Shown here: piece after piece, positions 51,580 through 60,944 of the stretch | How positions within the stretch are numbered: position 1 is the stretch's first letter | Layout of the letters: every line of letters begins with the position of its first letter | NCBI GenBank assembly: GCA_000230955.3 | Contig: CP007060.1 | Location: 496,001-560,000 of the forward strand | Length of the DNA: 64,000 nucleotides | From: Halobacterium sp. DL1 | Lineage (GTDB): Archaea > Halobacteriota > Halobacteria > Halobacteriales > Halobacteriaceae | Direction of reading: 5' to 3' | Program-made: the position numbers and the translations under genes | Notes under the pieces: generated by a model | The model's input: only the letters and a program-made list of their open reading frames with translations | Told to the model about the DNA's origin: nothing | The model's database searches: none

Positions 51580-52442
51580 GCGTCCTTTTGGTGGCGGTAG
51601 CGGTAGTTGTCGAGCCGGTCCTCTTCGAAATCCACTAGCTCGAGCATGTCGAGCATGCTGTTGGCGACCTTCTGAGTCGGCCCGTGCTCGGTCCAAGACC
51701 GAAGTGCTTCGCGGATGCGTTCAGAGTAATCCTCGAGAACTTGATCGACGTCCTCGCGGATGAGATAGTAGAGGGGGTCCCATGCGGGACTGTCCGCGGG
51801 GATGCGGGTGTAATCGAATAGGTCTGGGATGGAACCAGCCTCTATATCGGCGCGCTTGTGATGCGCTGAGACCTGATGGAAGTACAGGTTCTGTGTCGTC
51901 GACAGGGGGAGTGCGGAGTCGAGGTTGTATTGGAGATGCCGTTTCAGTAACCCCTTGTAATCCGCGACCGAGCATTCGAACTCGTCGATGAACGACTTAC
52001 CGGGCTTTTTGGTGAGGCGCGGCATCTTTGGGGTACTCGTATCGGTAACAAGTACGTACGTCGCGTTGGTCGGCCGCGCTCGCAGTAGCCGCCGAACGAC
52101 ATCTTGCTCATCGTAGGTGCTGTCCTCGTCCTGTAGTTCACCAGTCAGCATTTCTTGGCTGACGTAGTGAACCAGTGGGAATTCGACATTCTCGATACCG
52201 TTCTCTCGTAGCGTTTCGTTTGCCACAAGGTCGTATTCGACTAGCCGCAGCCCGTTATCGTAGATGCCAGGGTGGGCCACGTGCCGGAGTTCGAACTGCG
52301 CGAGGAATGGCAGTGATCTAAGTTGTGCGCGGGCCTGCGAACCGGTCTTCGCTAGTTGCGGGTCTCGGATGACGAGAAACGAGTCCCGTGTTCCCATGAA
52401 ATTCGTGAGTGCCCGCGTCTTCGAGTCGGGTGAGTCTGTCAT
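51576..52442 (-). CDS. 288-residue first gene of the ATPase operon
   Basis: The start MTDSPDSKTRALTNFMG at 52442 is preferred; an in-frame extension to 52523 reaches back through the promoter. The N-terminal half (RDSFLVIRDPQLAKTG, RLVEYDLVANETL, ATYVLVTDTSTPK) is alpha/beta in character, and the C-terminal half is helical (REDVDQVLEDYSERIREALRSW). No known family or catalytic motif was identified. It is the promoter-proximal member of the operon and faces the Csa3-like regulator across 439 bp. Confidence 0.72.
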   Translation of the reverse strand: MTDSPDSKTRALTNFMGTRDSFLVIRDPQLAKTGSQARAQLRSLPFLAQFELRHVAHPGIYDNGLRLVEYDLVANETLRENGIENVEFPLVHYVSQEMLTGELQDEDSTYDEQDVVRRLLRARPTNATYVLVTDTSTPKMPRLTKKPGKSFIDEFECSVADYKGLLKRHLQYNLDSALPLSTTQNLYFHQVSAHHKRADIEAGSIPDLFDYTRIPADSPAWDPLYYLIREDVDQVLEDYSERIREALRSWTEHGPTQKVANSMLDMLELVDFEEDRLDNYRYRHQKDA

Positions 52443-52881
52443 TCTACTGGGGTGCTTAGGTTGTTCATAGCGTTCATATCGGATGGTTGACTCCGATCTT
52501 CCGTGTCCGTTTCTCACCGCCATAGATGCGGGATAACGGTCTACTATGGCCTGTTCACGTGGTTTGATTCTATGAGTATATCACACCCCGACAACATAAA
52601 AGTGTTGGATAGATTATGATTCTGGAGGTGTCGCTCTTCGTGCCGGTTAGTGGCCACCACCGGCGCGAAGTGTGCGAACGGCCACAAGTCTCTAGCCAGA
52701 CATCATATAATTATCGCCGATGCAACAGTTCACCGTCGTTTGCATTAATCTGGGACGTTCGGAGGGTCTATCCGGGAAGTGCTGAGTCAGACGCCTCTGA
52801 ACAGCGGTTTCCATCCCAATACCGCGACGACTGTTGCACTATCCCGGAACAGTGACGGGGCTTTGGGTTGATATCAGTTGC
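52443..52881. promoter_or_regulatory. Divergent control region between the ATPase operon and the Csa3-like gene
   Basis: No gene is supported in these 439 bases. CTTCGTGCCGG at 52636-52646 and CCGGCGCGAAG at 52660-52670 form an 11-bp inverted repeat with one mismatch, a plausible operator. TATA-like sequences occur at about 52705-52712 (ATATAATT, + strand) and near 52480 (CGATATGAA, - strand). The layout suits control of the operon by the neighbouring regulator. Confidence 0.5.
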
Positions 52882-53547
52882 ATGAGGACGTACCTCGCAC
52901 CACTAGGGTTCGACAGTCGGCGTGTTGTTCGACCAGTATTGAGTGAAGGATTAGATGAATCGGATTGCGTTGTCCTCCTCCAACCCGCGAATAGTTCTGA
53001 CCAGAGCGAGGACGCGTTCGAGGAAGTGGAAGAAGTTCTGACGCAGGTTGTCCCGGACCTCAAGTTGAAGTCAGAGCATCTCCCGTATACCGATTTTGTC
53101 GAAACAACACTTCTCTGCGCAGACCTCATGCAAGCAGCGGAAGGTGAAACCATAGTCGTCCTCGGTGGTGGTGCGCGCGAGATCCTTCTTCCGTTGACGG
53201 TTGCTACGTTCTCGAACGAGAGCTACATTAATACCGTTCTTCAAGTCGGTGATATTGACAGTAGCGTGCGCCGGATTCCACGTTTGAACCTTCGAGGGAA
53301 TGTCTCCGATGCCGAAGCAGCGTTACTTACTGATCTAAGTGACCTAGACACTCCGTTGTCTATCAGCGACATTGCTACCGCCCTCGAGAAATCGAAAAGC
53401 ACCATTGCTCGCCACGTCGATAGCCTAGAATCAGAGGGGCTTATCAAGACCGCTAAACAGGGCCGAACGAAGACCGTAAAACCGACCGACAGCGGGCGAA
53501 TTTTCCTAAGTAGTATCGAATCAGAGCATCGGCTACATCAGGAGTGA
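52882..53547 (+). CDS. Csa3-like CARF-domain transcription regulator
   Basis: The protein has 221 residues. The N-terminal CARF-type Rossmann domain opens MRTYLAPLGFDSRRVVRPVL with DCVVLLQPAN, and continues with TIVVLGGGAREILLPL, the ligand-pocket strand and helix. The C-terminal winged HTH (SISDIATALEKSKSTIARHVDSLESEGLIK) fits Csa3. Csa3 proteins sense cyclic oligoadenylate-type ligands and regulate CRISPR genes, but there is no CRISPR array or cas gene in the window. Its position divergent to the ATPase operon suggests that operon as its target. Confidence 0.85.
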   Translation: MRTYLAPLGFDSRRVVRPVLSEGLDESDCVVLLQPANSSDQSEDAFEEVEEVLTQVVPDLKLKSEHLPYTDFVETTLLCADLMQAAEGETIVVLGGGAREILLPLTVATFSNESYINTVLQVGDIDSSVRRIPRLNLRGNVSDAEAALLTDLSDLDTPLSISDIATALEKSKSTIARHVDSLESEGLIKTAKQGRTKTVKPTDSGRIFLSSIESEHRLHQE

Positions 53548-54338
53548 CTACACATCCTCGAGACTGTGTTAGATGCTATTGTTATCCCCGTCTGCTCTAC
53601 TGAATCCGGAAGATCTGGGAGGATAGCGTCGCTCTGAAGTTGAGAGCGAAGCGGAGAGGGGAGATGTGCGAAAACTCCTCTCCAGTTTCGTTAAGCAAGC
53701 GGCGTCATTTGCTCAAAGAGCTGTGCTGTCCGCTCCACGGCGGTAGTGGGCGAGAGTGTCCCCCATTATTCTCACTATTGCTTGCTAAGCCCCACGGTGC
53801 TTGCCGCCGTACTATGGGAATTCGGGCAGCAGAGGCGCATTGTGGCGGTTGTGCGCTAGCCACTCCCAGCTTATTGGCCTGTTCGAATCGTTACAAACAC
53901 GTAGTATGCATCTGGTAATTGCAGCGTTTCGTGGTGCACTCGTAGAGTTTGAACGTTCCCGGTTGGTCTCGGCATACTCGTGAATCCTAGCCTTGGCCTC
54001 GAAATAGTACTGTCTGGGGCGTCGACGTCTTATCAAGAGACGTGGGGGGTTCGTGGCAGCTCTCAGCAGCAAAAGACGGTGGGGATGGATACTGGTTGAT
54101 GGTTAAGAAAACCAAGGACCTGACTAGCGTTCCTTCAGAAAACGAGGAAGACAGACACCGACGATGGGAGAAACACTGCAATAGCGTATTTCGTGAGTGA
54201 AGCGAGTGAGTAGCAACTAGACGGCATTTGGGTTCAACAACTCTCAGGGTCACTTCCGAGGTCAGTCGAGTAGACAGATTTGCGTGGTTGGATTGACCTC
54301 GGTGCTGGCTTCTTGCAGGGCCGAAGTAGACATGGATA
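53548..54338. other. 791-bp region without a supported gene
   Basis: Frames are short and break up on both strands. A 9-bp perfect inverted repeat, CCGAGGTCA at 54256-54264 and TGACCTCGG at 54294-54302, lies near the right end, just past the 3' end of the PD-(D/E)XK gene, and could be a terminator or operator. The region may hold decayed insertion-sequence DNA, but I could not identify a recognisable remnant. Confidence 0.45.
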
Positions 54339-55292
54339 TTAGCTAGTGGGGCTTTCGGCGAACAGCGGGTGGAACGTCTCTGCGAGGGTGAGCAGTTCCT
54401 CGGCGATAGCTACGGGGTACGATTCATGTGTCGAATTCTGTTCGGCTTCATCGTGCAAGATATCCGTGACTGCGATACTTTTCGTCCGATGGAGTTTCGC
54501 ATCGTACCTCGAGAGCGAACCCAGGTTCTGAGAAACGACGGATTTGATTCGCTCCCGTTCTTCCTTGCTCAACTCTTCTGTGTCCGCAATTTGCAGTCTA
54601 ATTTCGGTTCGGCCGTCTTCGCCTGCGTCTGCGATATACACGTCGTATTGAACAGCATCCGGGTGCTGCGGGTGGTCTGAGCGAAAGCCCACTCGCTTTT
54701 TGTAACTCACTGACTGGTAGAATTCGGGGATCTCAGTCTCGCTTCGGAAGTGGTCTGCGACAGTCCGTAACACGTTGGACGCATCAGTCGTGACCGATTT
54801 CTCCTCTGTCGACTCGATCACTGCTTGGAAGAACTCTGCACTGTCGTGCGTGAGGTCGTCGAGGATTTCGAGGACTGCCTCGTAGCGGATGACCGAATCG
54901 AAGTCGGCTCGATTGTCTGGCGAGATGTAGCGCTCTGGCGCCAGCAGGCAGACGGTAAACGAATCCCAGTCACCTCCATCGACGCGGAACTGACCGCGGT
55001 TGAAGTAGCGCTCGACCTGGTTGGGTTGGAGTGAGGCGTCGATTTTGTTCTCTATCAGCACTAAGTGGCGCTCGCCTGTTGCCGTTCGAAACCCGAATTC
55101 GATGTCGGACTCACCTTCTCCAGCGTAGTTCGAGTGAATGATTCCTCCAATGTAATCGTCAATCTCGAGATGGGGGGCTGCCTGTGTAACGAACCATTGT
55201 CTGAACTCTTCAGAGGTCTCTACCAACTGGACAATTGAGAAGTCTACCTCGGCCTCTCCGGCCTGGGTTGGACTATCCGCTTCAATTTCCAT
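54339..55292 (-). CDS. PD-(D/E)XK nuclease superfamily protein
   Basis: This protein has 317 residues from the ATG at 55292 (MEIEADSPTQAGEAEV). The nuclease core shows GESDIEFGFRTATGERHLVLIENKIDASLQPNQVERYF: D, then E-x-K, then a Q-x-x-x-Y helix, the layout of the PDDEXK_4-type family. The rest (KKRVGFRSDHPQHP onward) is a predicted alpha/beta domain. Such stand-alone nucleases are frequent in defence islands. An in-frame extension to 55424 is possible but has no family-like sequence. Confidence 0.78.
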   Translation of the reverse strand: MEIEADSPTQAGEAEVDFSIVQLVETSEEFRQWFVTQAAPHLEIDDYIGGIIHSNYAGEGESDIEFGFRTATGERHLVLIENKIDASLQPNQVERYFNRGQFRVDGGDWDSFTVCLLAPERYISPDNRADFDSVIRYEAVLEILDDLTHDSAEFFQAVIESTEEKSVTTDASNVLRTVADHFRSETEIPEFYQSVSYKKRVGFRSDHPQHPDAVQYDVYIADAGEDGRTEIRLQIADTEELSKEERERIKSVVSQNLGSLSRYDAKLHRTKSIAVTDILHDEAEQNSTHESYPVAIAEELLTLAETFHPLFAESPTS

Positions 55293-55546
55293 ATAGCTGA
55301 GTGAATACTCGAATTTCAAACCTTTTCGGGTGAACCTTTGCAAGGGGACATTTGACTTCTCCACACCTCTTGAGCCGGATAACGCGCTTGATTCAACAGG
55401 TTGTGATTCCCTGTCTGGATTCATGCGGTGTCGTACTCATCCCGATTGCCCGACACACCGGGGCATGGCTAGTACCTCTATCATATTCGCCATACTAGTT
55501 GGCCCACCGTCACGTTATAAGTCGGTTGAGGATTCACTCCTCTGCT

Positions 55547-55822
55547 ATGGGAAGTGACGCAGAAGAGTTCACGGAGAACCTAAAGTCGTTCAAAGAAATC
55601 AGTGGCGGTCACGGTGGCCACTACCTGATAATGCAGTTTGAGGACGACAGTGGCCTCGTATTTGAGAAACAATCAAGCGACGGCGACCTCGCAATAGCAG
55701 AACTTTCACCGGTATATCGGGGGTTGATGCACTCAATGAGAAGTATCGCAGAAGGCACCGACTTCGAGGTCAATGAGAACAGAAATACTCAGCAAAACCT
55801 GCGGAGGTTGATGCAGGAATAG
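55547..55822 (+). CDS. Small hypothetical protein
   Basis: The 91-residue protein starts MGSDAEEFTENLKSFKEI. GTTATAAG at 55514-55521 lies about 30 nt before the ATG, supporting a leaderless transcript and this start. It has a beta-rich middle (GHYLIMQFEDDSGLVFEKQ) and a helical end. No family is recognised. It converges with the Fic gene, leaving 27 nt between the stops. Confidence 0.6.
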   Translation: MGSDAEEFTENLKSFKEISGGHGGHYLIMQFEDDSGLVFEKQSSDGDLAIAELSPVYRGLMHSMRSIAEGTDFEVNENRNTQQNLRRLMQE

Positions 55823-55849
55823 CAACCGTTTTTCTTTTTCTCGGTCCGG

Positions 55850-57025
55850 TCAGTACGTCTGTGGCGGCTGTTCGAGAATCTCGAAGATCTCGCGGGCACG
55901 ATATTCCTTGTTTCGGCCGTGTCGGGGGACTTCCTCGAGGATACCTTCGTCGACGAGCTGGTTGATTGCCCGCGATGCAGTCGGTTGCTCGACACCGAAT
56001 AGCCGTTGGACGGTCTTGCTCGTGACGTAGGGCTGCTCGAAGAGGTTCACTGCGAGCTTGTTCTTGGTGTACGATTTCCCGCCGTACTCCTCCTCGTATT
56101 CACGGCGAAGGTCGGCGAGCGCGAGCGTTCTCTCCACGGATTCACGGGCTTGGCGTGCGATTCCCTCGATGAAAAAGGAGAGCCAGGCTTCCCACTCACC
56201 GTGGAACCGGATGCCCTCCATCCGCTCGACGTACGTGTTCTTATTGCGGTTGAAGTACTCACTGAGGTAGAGGTTAGGACGTTCGAGGAGGTCGGCATCG
56301 TACAACTGGAGTGTGATGAGGAGGCGTCCGAGGCGACCGTTTCCGTCACCATACGGGTGGATGGTTTCGAACTGGTAGTGGAAGAGCGCGATGTCCACGA
56401 GAGGGTGGTAGCTGCCGCCAGTCCGATAGTAGGTGAACAGGCCATCCATTAGGTCCTCAACGGCGCCTGGCGCCGGCGGGAGGAAGTCACCCAGGTAGTT
56501 CGGTTTCGTCTTGTACGCACCGATTGTGCCTGTGTCGACGCGGTCGTCTGGAACACCAGTGAGCAGGGTTTCGTGGAGGTCGTGGAGTAACTCGACGTTC
56601 AACTCCCTGTCGTGGTCGAGAGCGTCGATACCGTCTTTGACTGCAGTTTCGTAGTTGAGGACCTCACGGGTGTCTTTGGTGTCGTCCGTTACAGTGGTCT
56701 CGCTCGGTTCGTCCCGGCCTGCGTCGAACGTGCGTGTTTCGAGACTGTACAGCGCATCGTAGTTGACGTCGGCACCCTCAATCTCCGCGGATTCCATGGC
56801 TTCCTTGCGGAGTAGCGAGGTGTAGAGGACTGGCGGGAAGTCGAGTTCGAGGCTGACGCCGCTGAGCTTACCGAGCCAGAACGTCGCGTCGGCGAGCGTC
56901 TCGTAGAAGTCGTCGTCGAGCGCAAGGGCTTGGGATGGAGGGAGTGGCTCTGGCTTGTAGTATGACTCCCGGCCGTATGAGACGAGGTCGCCGGGAGACT
57001 CAGCATCCAACTCGGCTTGCTGCAT
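55850..57025 (-). CDS. Fic-domain AMP-transferase-like protein with C-terminal winged helix
   Basis: The 391-residue protein has the Fic motif HPYGDGNGR (H223 to R231), intact for AMP or other NMP transfer. An inhibitory S-A-E-I-E-G motif at about 78-83 marks it as a self-inhibited class II Fic protein. A Fic_N region precedes the core, and a winged HTH at about 330-391 (TVQRLFGVEQPTASRAINQLVDEGI) follows. Proteins of this layout act as stand-alone regulators or toxin-like enzymes. The target is unknown. Confidence 0.9.
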   Translation of the reverse strand: MQQAELDAESPGDLVSYGRESYYKPEPLPPSQALALDDDFYETLADATFWLGKLSGVSLELDFPPVLYTSLLRKEAMESAEIEGADVNYDALYSLETRTFDAGRDEPSETTVTDDTKDTREVLNYETAVKDGIDALDHDRELNVELLHDLHETLLTGVPDDRVDTGTIGAYKTKPNYLGDFLPPAPGAVEDLMDGLFTYYRTGGSYHPLVDIALFHYQFETIHPYGDGNGRLGRLLITLQLYDADLLERPNLYLSEYFNRNKNTYVERMEGIRFHGEWEAWLSFFIEGIARQARESVERTLALADLRREYEEEYGGKSYTKNKLAVNLFEQPYVTSKTVQRLFGVEQPTASRAINQLVDEGILEEVPRHGRNKEYRAREIFEILEQPPQTY

Positions 57026-57419
57026 CTATACGTGACCGATAGAACCCGGGAACCATGAATCTATGGTTGATGAATGCATGGGAATGCCCCTAAATCTGGC
57101 TTCGGATGCATAGAGAACTACAGAATGTATACTCTGTGGTTGTATTGGCTGGTGAAATAGAATCGCTGCGTCCTGTTGTATGGCTGCCCGAATCCATCGG
57201 CAGCATCTTCACCATGCATCAAGGAGGTGATTGCATCAATTGGGGGAGGATCGTACTAACGAGGGTCGCCGCCATCTCTCGAATACTCAATCGAAACCAC
57301 GAAGAGGGAATCAAATTTCGACCCCTCGACTCGGGCCGCTCAGACGTATTATCGAAGCTTCCACGTCTCAGCTTCCCTTGAACAAATAATCTGTGAGGAG
57401 TGTTCGCTCGTGAACTCGC
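57026..57419. other. Intergenic region between the Fic and amidase genes
   Basis: No gene is supported. An exact AGGAGGTGAT, complementary to the archaeal 16S 3' end, occurs near 57224 but has no convincing downstream gene. Confidence 0.4.
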
Positions 57420-58910
57420 TCACAGAGGCGGCGTTGTTTCGGGAGATTGACGACGGTCTCCGGTCTGCTCGAAGGAGTATCCCAGCTCGACGAGCGTCGT
57501 CTCGTCGAAGGGCTTACCCAGAATCTCCATCCCGACCGGGAGCCCATCGTCGGTGAATCCCGCCGGGACCGACATGGCGCAGCACAGCGACTGTGATCCG
57601 ATAATCGTGTTCGTCGGGAACGTCATCGTCGCGTACTTCTCCTCTCTAATCTCGCTTTCGAGGGGTGGAATGACCTGAACGTCGGGATACACGATCGCGT
57701 CGAGGTCGTGGCTAGCGTAGACGTTCAGGATCTCCTGTTGGAACGCCTGCTGGGCGTTGAGGGCCTGGTAGTACCCCAGGTGGTCGGAGAGGTCATCTGG
57801 GCCGTCCTCGGCGAACGCGATGAAGAGGTCGAGCAACTCGTGGTACTCGCCGTTCTCGTAGAGCTCGTCGACCGAACCGACGGGCCCGTCGATCTCCTGG
57901 AGGAACTCGTTGATATCATGCTTCGACTGGAGAACGTACAGCATCGTCTCCCCGAGGTAGTCGTTCAAGCGGGGAATCTCGACGGGGTCGACGATCTCTG
58001 CACCGGAGTTGCGCATCGTCACGATCGCGTCGTCGACAACCTCGGTGACCGGTGCTGCGTCGGGATTGTCGTCGTCCCCGAACCCATCTCGGAGCACTCC
58101 GATTCGCGCCCCGTCCAGGGCGTCCGCTTTGAGGTGGTCGACGTAGGACTCTTCGAGGTCTGCGAGCTCGGTTTTGGCGGTGAGTTCGTCTTCGGAATCG
58201 TAGCCGACGAGCACGTCCAGTAGTTTCGCAGTCTCTCGAACGGTCCGGGTCATCGGTCCCGCGGTATCCTGATGCGAGACGAGGGGGTTCACTCCAGACC
58301 GACTGATCAACCCGGGTGTCACCCGGAAGCCGACGAGGTTGTCGAAGGAGGCCGGAACGCGAATCGACCCACCGCAGTCCGTTCCGATTCCTACTGCTCC
58401 GAGGTTGGCTGCGACAGCCGCTCCCGTCCCGCTACTCGATCCGCCGGGGTCGCGGTCGAGCGCGTACGGGTTCTTCGTCCGGCCAAGCGCCGAGGAGAAG
58501 CCGAACCAGGAGGTGGCCCAGTCGGGCAGGTTCGTCTTCGCGAGGACAATCGCACCAGCGTCTCGAAGCCGTCGGACGACATCTGCGTCTTTCTCGGGAA
58601 CGTACTCTGAGAACGCCGCCGAGCCGAACGTTGTCGGCATGTCAGCCGTTTCGACTGCGTCTTTCACGAGAACCGGGATTCCGTGGAGTGGCCCGACGAA
58701 CTTACCGTCCTCCGCGAACTTCGCGTCGAGTTCGTCTGCGCGGTCGACTGCAGCGTCGTTGACTTCGATGATGGAATTAAGCTCGGGGCCCGCCTGATCG
58801 TAGGCATCGATTCGCTCGAGGTACTGTTCAACAAGCTCTCTACTCGTGAGGTCGCCAGATTCGAATGCGCGGTGAAGCTGGTCGACCGTCGCCTCCTCTA
58901 TTTCGACCAT
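57420..58910 (-). CDS. Amidase signature family hydrolase
   Basis: The 496-residue enzyme hydrolyses an amide bond with the Ser-cisSer-Lys triad: K83 in PVLVKDAVET, S158-S160 in PGGSSSGTGAAVA, and nucleophile S182 in GTDCGGSIRVPAS. The C-terminal part is normal for the family. The substrate is not predictable. It is similar to GatA in fold, but no gatB or gatC is nearby, so it is more likely a catabolic amidase. The ATG at 58910 (MVEIEEATVDQL) has ATTCTATAAC 31-40 nt upstream. Confidence 0.9.
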   Translation of the reverse strand: MVEIEEATVDQLHRAFESGDLTSRELVEQYLERIDAYDQAGPELNSIIEVNDAAVDRADELDAKFAEDGKFVGPLHGIPVLVKDAVETADMPTTFGSAAFSEYVPEKDADVVRRLRDAGAIVLAKTNLPDWATSWFGFSSALGRTKNPYALDRDPGGSSSGTGAAVAANLGAVGIGTDCGGSIRVPASFDNLVGFRVTPGLISRSGVNPLVSHQDTAGPMTRTVRETAKLLDVLVGYDSEDELTAKTELADLEESYVDHLKADALDGARIGVLRDGFGDDDNPDAAPVTEVVDDAIVTMRNSGAEIVDPVEIPRLNDYLGETMLYVLQSKHDINEFLQEIDGPVGSVDELYENGEYHELLDLFIAFAEDGPDDLSDHLGYYQALNAQQAFQQEILNVYASHDLDAIVYPDVQVIPPLESEIREEKYATMTFPTNTIIGSQSLCCAMSVPAGFTDDGLPVGMEILGKPFDETTLVELGYSFEQTGDRRQSPETTPPL

Positions 58911-58940
58911 AGCACCACACAAAAACAGGCCCTGTAGCAT

Positions 58941-58950
58941 AGTTATAGAA
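58941..58950 (-). promoter_or_regulatory. TATA box of the amidase gene
   Basis: ATTCTATAAC on the - strand lies just upstream of the ATG at 58910 and supports that start over the longer in-frame extension to 58973. Confidence 0.55.
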
Positions 58951-59406
58951 TGGTTACTGCTCTCCCTCGACACGGTAGTTCAGCATTGATGCGGCCGAAA
59001 CGTCCGGATTACGACCAGTGGGTCGTTCTCTGAGAGGAGCGGTATCTACGACTCATTTTCGTGGCCTGGTGGGTATCGGCGGTGTTGCTCGAGCTTCTCT
59101 CGCTTGTCGTACTGCCGATCGAGGACGGTCTGTCCGACGTCCAGCCGGTCACTCGCCACCTGGACAGGGGAGTTCTCTTGGACACGTACCGTTGCCGGAA
59201 TCCGACTTTCACTGCTTACTGACGGCGCAGGGGTTTCTGGGGACGCCTCACCAGGCCCCATCCACTCACTCTGCAGGCCTTACTTCAACATAGATTCCGG
59301 ATAGAGACGACTCTACCTCTCGAATACTAGCTTTCGAGACTAGCTTCGACGGCGCTGAGTCACCCGGATAGCCAATCGCCTGAAATGGAGCGCCAACTCG
59401 TTCTTT
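58951..59406. other. Region between the amidase and membrane-protein genes
   Basis: A 71-codon frame on the - strand (59046-59261, MGPGEASPETPAPS) has haloarchaeal-like charge but no promoter or family match, so I do not call it. Nothing else is supported. Confidence 0.4.
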
Positions 59407-60054
59407 ATGCTGGTGGCTGCTCAAGAACTGACAGCACCAGTCGCAAATATGCGAGGCGAGATCAGCGTCTTCCGACCGGTCGAAGCGTACGCGGAGGCCG
59501 CCTCTTCGAGAACTCACGGTGTCGTTGCAATCATCTCGTTCTTTGTGTTCGTCGGAACCATCGTCTTCGGCTTCGTCCCGGTCACGAGGGATATCGAGGC
59601 GACCGGGTATTCGACCGCAGAGCTACAGGAGGAAACGACTCGGAGTGAAGTGGACACCATCCTCCAGGCCTTCGAGCCGGTCATGGATTCGGTGGTACTT
59701 CTCTCTGTCCTGGATTACGTCTTCATCGTCGCTGGGTTCCTCCTCTTTTTCTCGCTTCATTCCCTGGCGATGAAGCGATTGACGTTCGATGACCGCCTGG
59801 TAGTGGTTCCGAAGCTCGGGATGCTGCTGACCGTCTGTTCACGGCTTCTCGATGCACTGGAAAACCTCTGGGTCATCCTGATTTACTCAAACCCAGATAG
59901 CTATCCCACTGCACTCATCAGCTTGATGAACACCACTCAATCAGCGAAGTGGCTGGTGGTCACGGTCGAATATCCCACTCTCGGACTGGCGATCGTCCTG
60001 GTCCTTCTGGCCCGATTTACATCTCTTTTCGATGGGGAGACGCCCCGGATGTGA
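59407..60054 (+). CDS. Four-helix membrane protein of unknown function
   Basis: The protein has up to 215 residues. Hydrophobic segments lie at about 38-58, 98-118, 132-158 and 185-207. A polar outer loop follows the first (VTRDIEATGYSTAEL). A second start at 59449 (MRGEISVFRPV) is equally plausible. No transport or enzyme motif is seen. Confidence 0.65.
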   Translation: MLVAAQELTAPVANMRGEISVFRPVEAYAEAASSRTHGVVAIISFFVFVGTIVFGFVPVTRDIEATGYSTAELQEETTRSEVDTILQAFEPVMDSVVLLSVLDYVFIVAGFLLFFSLHSLAMKRLTFDDRLVVVPKLGMLLTVCSRLLDALENLWVILIYSNPDSYPTALISLMNTTQSAKWLVVTVEYPTLGLAIVLVLLARFTSLFDGETPRM

Positions 60055-60113
60055 TCTACTGTCCCGTAGTCTCCGCTGAATGCCTGTGAACCGTCGAACC
60101 TGATGAGTGTGCC

Positions 60114-60591
60114 GTGGGGCCTCCAGTCGACCCGGAGTTTCAGCGACGCCGTGAGCAGTTGGAGACGATTGGCGAGAACGAGTCTCAGTACGGTGCAGTG
60201 TCGCCGGCCATCGCTACACGTGTGACGTCATTGTCATGGATGACGACGAGCTCCAGGAATCGTCACGGATCGCGATATTACGATTCACCTCCTGACGGAC
60301 GAACACAGGACGAACGTTCTCGGTAAGGGGTCAGGGCCAGACCTCACTGTTAGTGACGTGATGACCGAGGTCCCCCTGACTATCGAATCGCAGGCATGCG
60401 TCCCGCGGTTACTCCACCACATAGACCAGGCGAACGTTCGCCGAGTGCCGGTCGTGGACGACGGGAACGTTGCCGGGATTGTCACGTTTGACGATATTGT
60501 CGTTCACTTGGCGGGTGAGAGTGCACACGTGGCCGCACAACTCGAAAGCCTCGCCGACGTCGTCCACGCTGGGTCACCACGGAGGAGCTAG
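60114..60591 (+). pseudogene. Decayed CBS-domain protein gene
   Basis: The second CBS domain is clear: SDVMTEVPLTIESQA, then ANVRRVPVVDDGNVAGIVTFDDIVVHLAGESAHVAAQLESL. It runs in one frame from about 60267 to 60591 and upstream includes DRDITIHLLTDEHRTNVLG. The first CBS domain must be reached through at least one frameshift near 60220-60270, and its remains (VIVMDDDELQESSR) are in another frame with a stop. The gene therefore looks inactivated, unless the second domain is translated alone from an internal ATG at 60361. Confidence 0.7.
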
Positions 60592-60611
60592 ACAAGACTG
60601 TATACTCGTTA

Positions 60612-60838
60612 CAGGGGCGTTTGCAGTCGGGAATGGGCCATCCCGCTATTATTTCTGCAAGCTCGGAGCAAATGAGAGGGGGGTACTCACAGTAGATTCG
60701 GAAGACGAACTGGTAGCCCTGGCAACGATCCGAACCGAAGACGGTCTGGTTCGCAGCATCCTAGATGATGCTCGTTTGACTCGTCGTCTTCGTCTCGATG
60801 ACGCAACGCTTAGAGAACGGTCGGAGTGGGTTTCGTAA
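60612..60838 (+). pseudogene. Possible gene remnant after the CBS gene
   Basis: A coding-like frame (GNGPSRYYFCKLGANERG, then EDELVALATIRTEDGLVRSIL) ends at TAA 60836-60838 without a suitable start codon. Composition is coding-like but the family is unknown. It may be the 3' end of a gene whose start is gone. Confidence 0.35.
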
Positions 60839-60944
60839 ACCCCCGGGGTCTCCCTTCGAACGCCTGGCTAAAGAGCCACCGAAACGTTCGAATCAAAAGC
60901 AGTATCGGCGTAGTGCTTTAGTAATTCGGCACCATTGGTCTACC

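Noticed and set aside
53812-54072. 86-codon - strand frame suggestive of an insertion-sequence remnant
   Set aside because: It is rich in R, N and H but matches no transposase motif that I can identify and has no terminal repeats.
57106-57381. 91-codon + strand frame between the Fic and amidase genes
   Set aside because: No promoter at the right distance, no domain, and composition unlike neighbouring genes; it contains the isolated AGGAGGTGAT.
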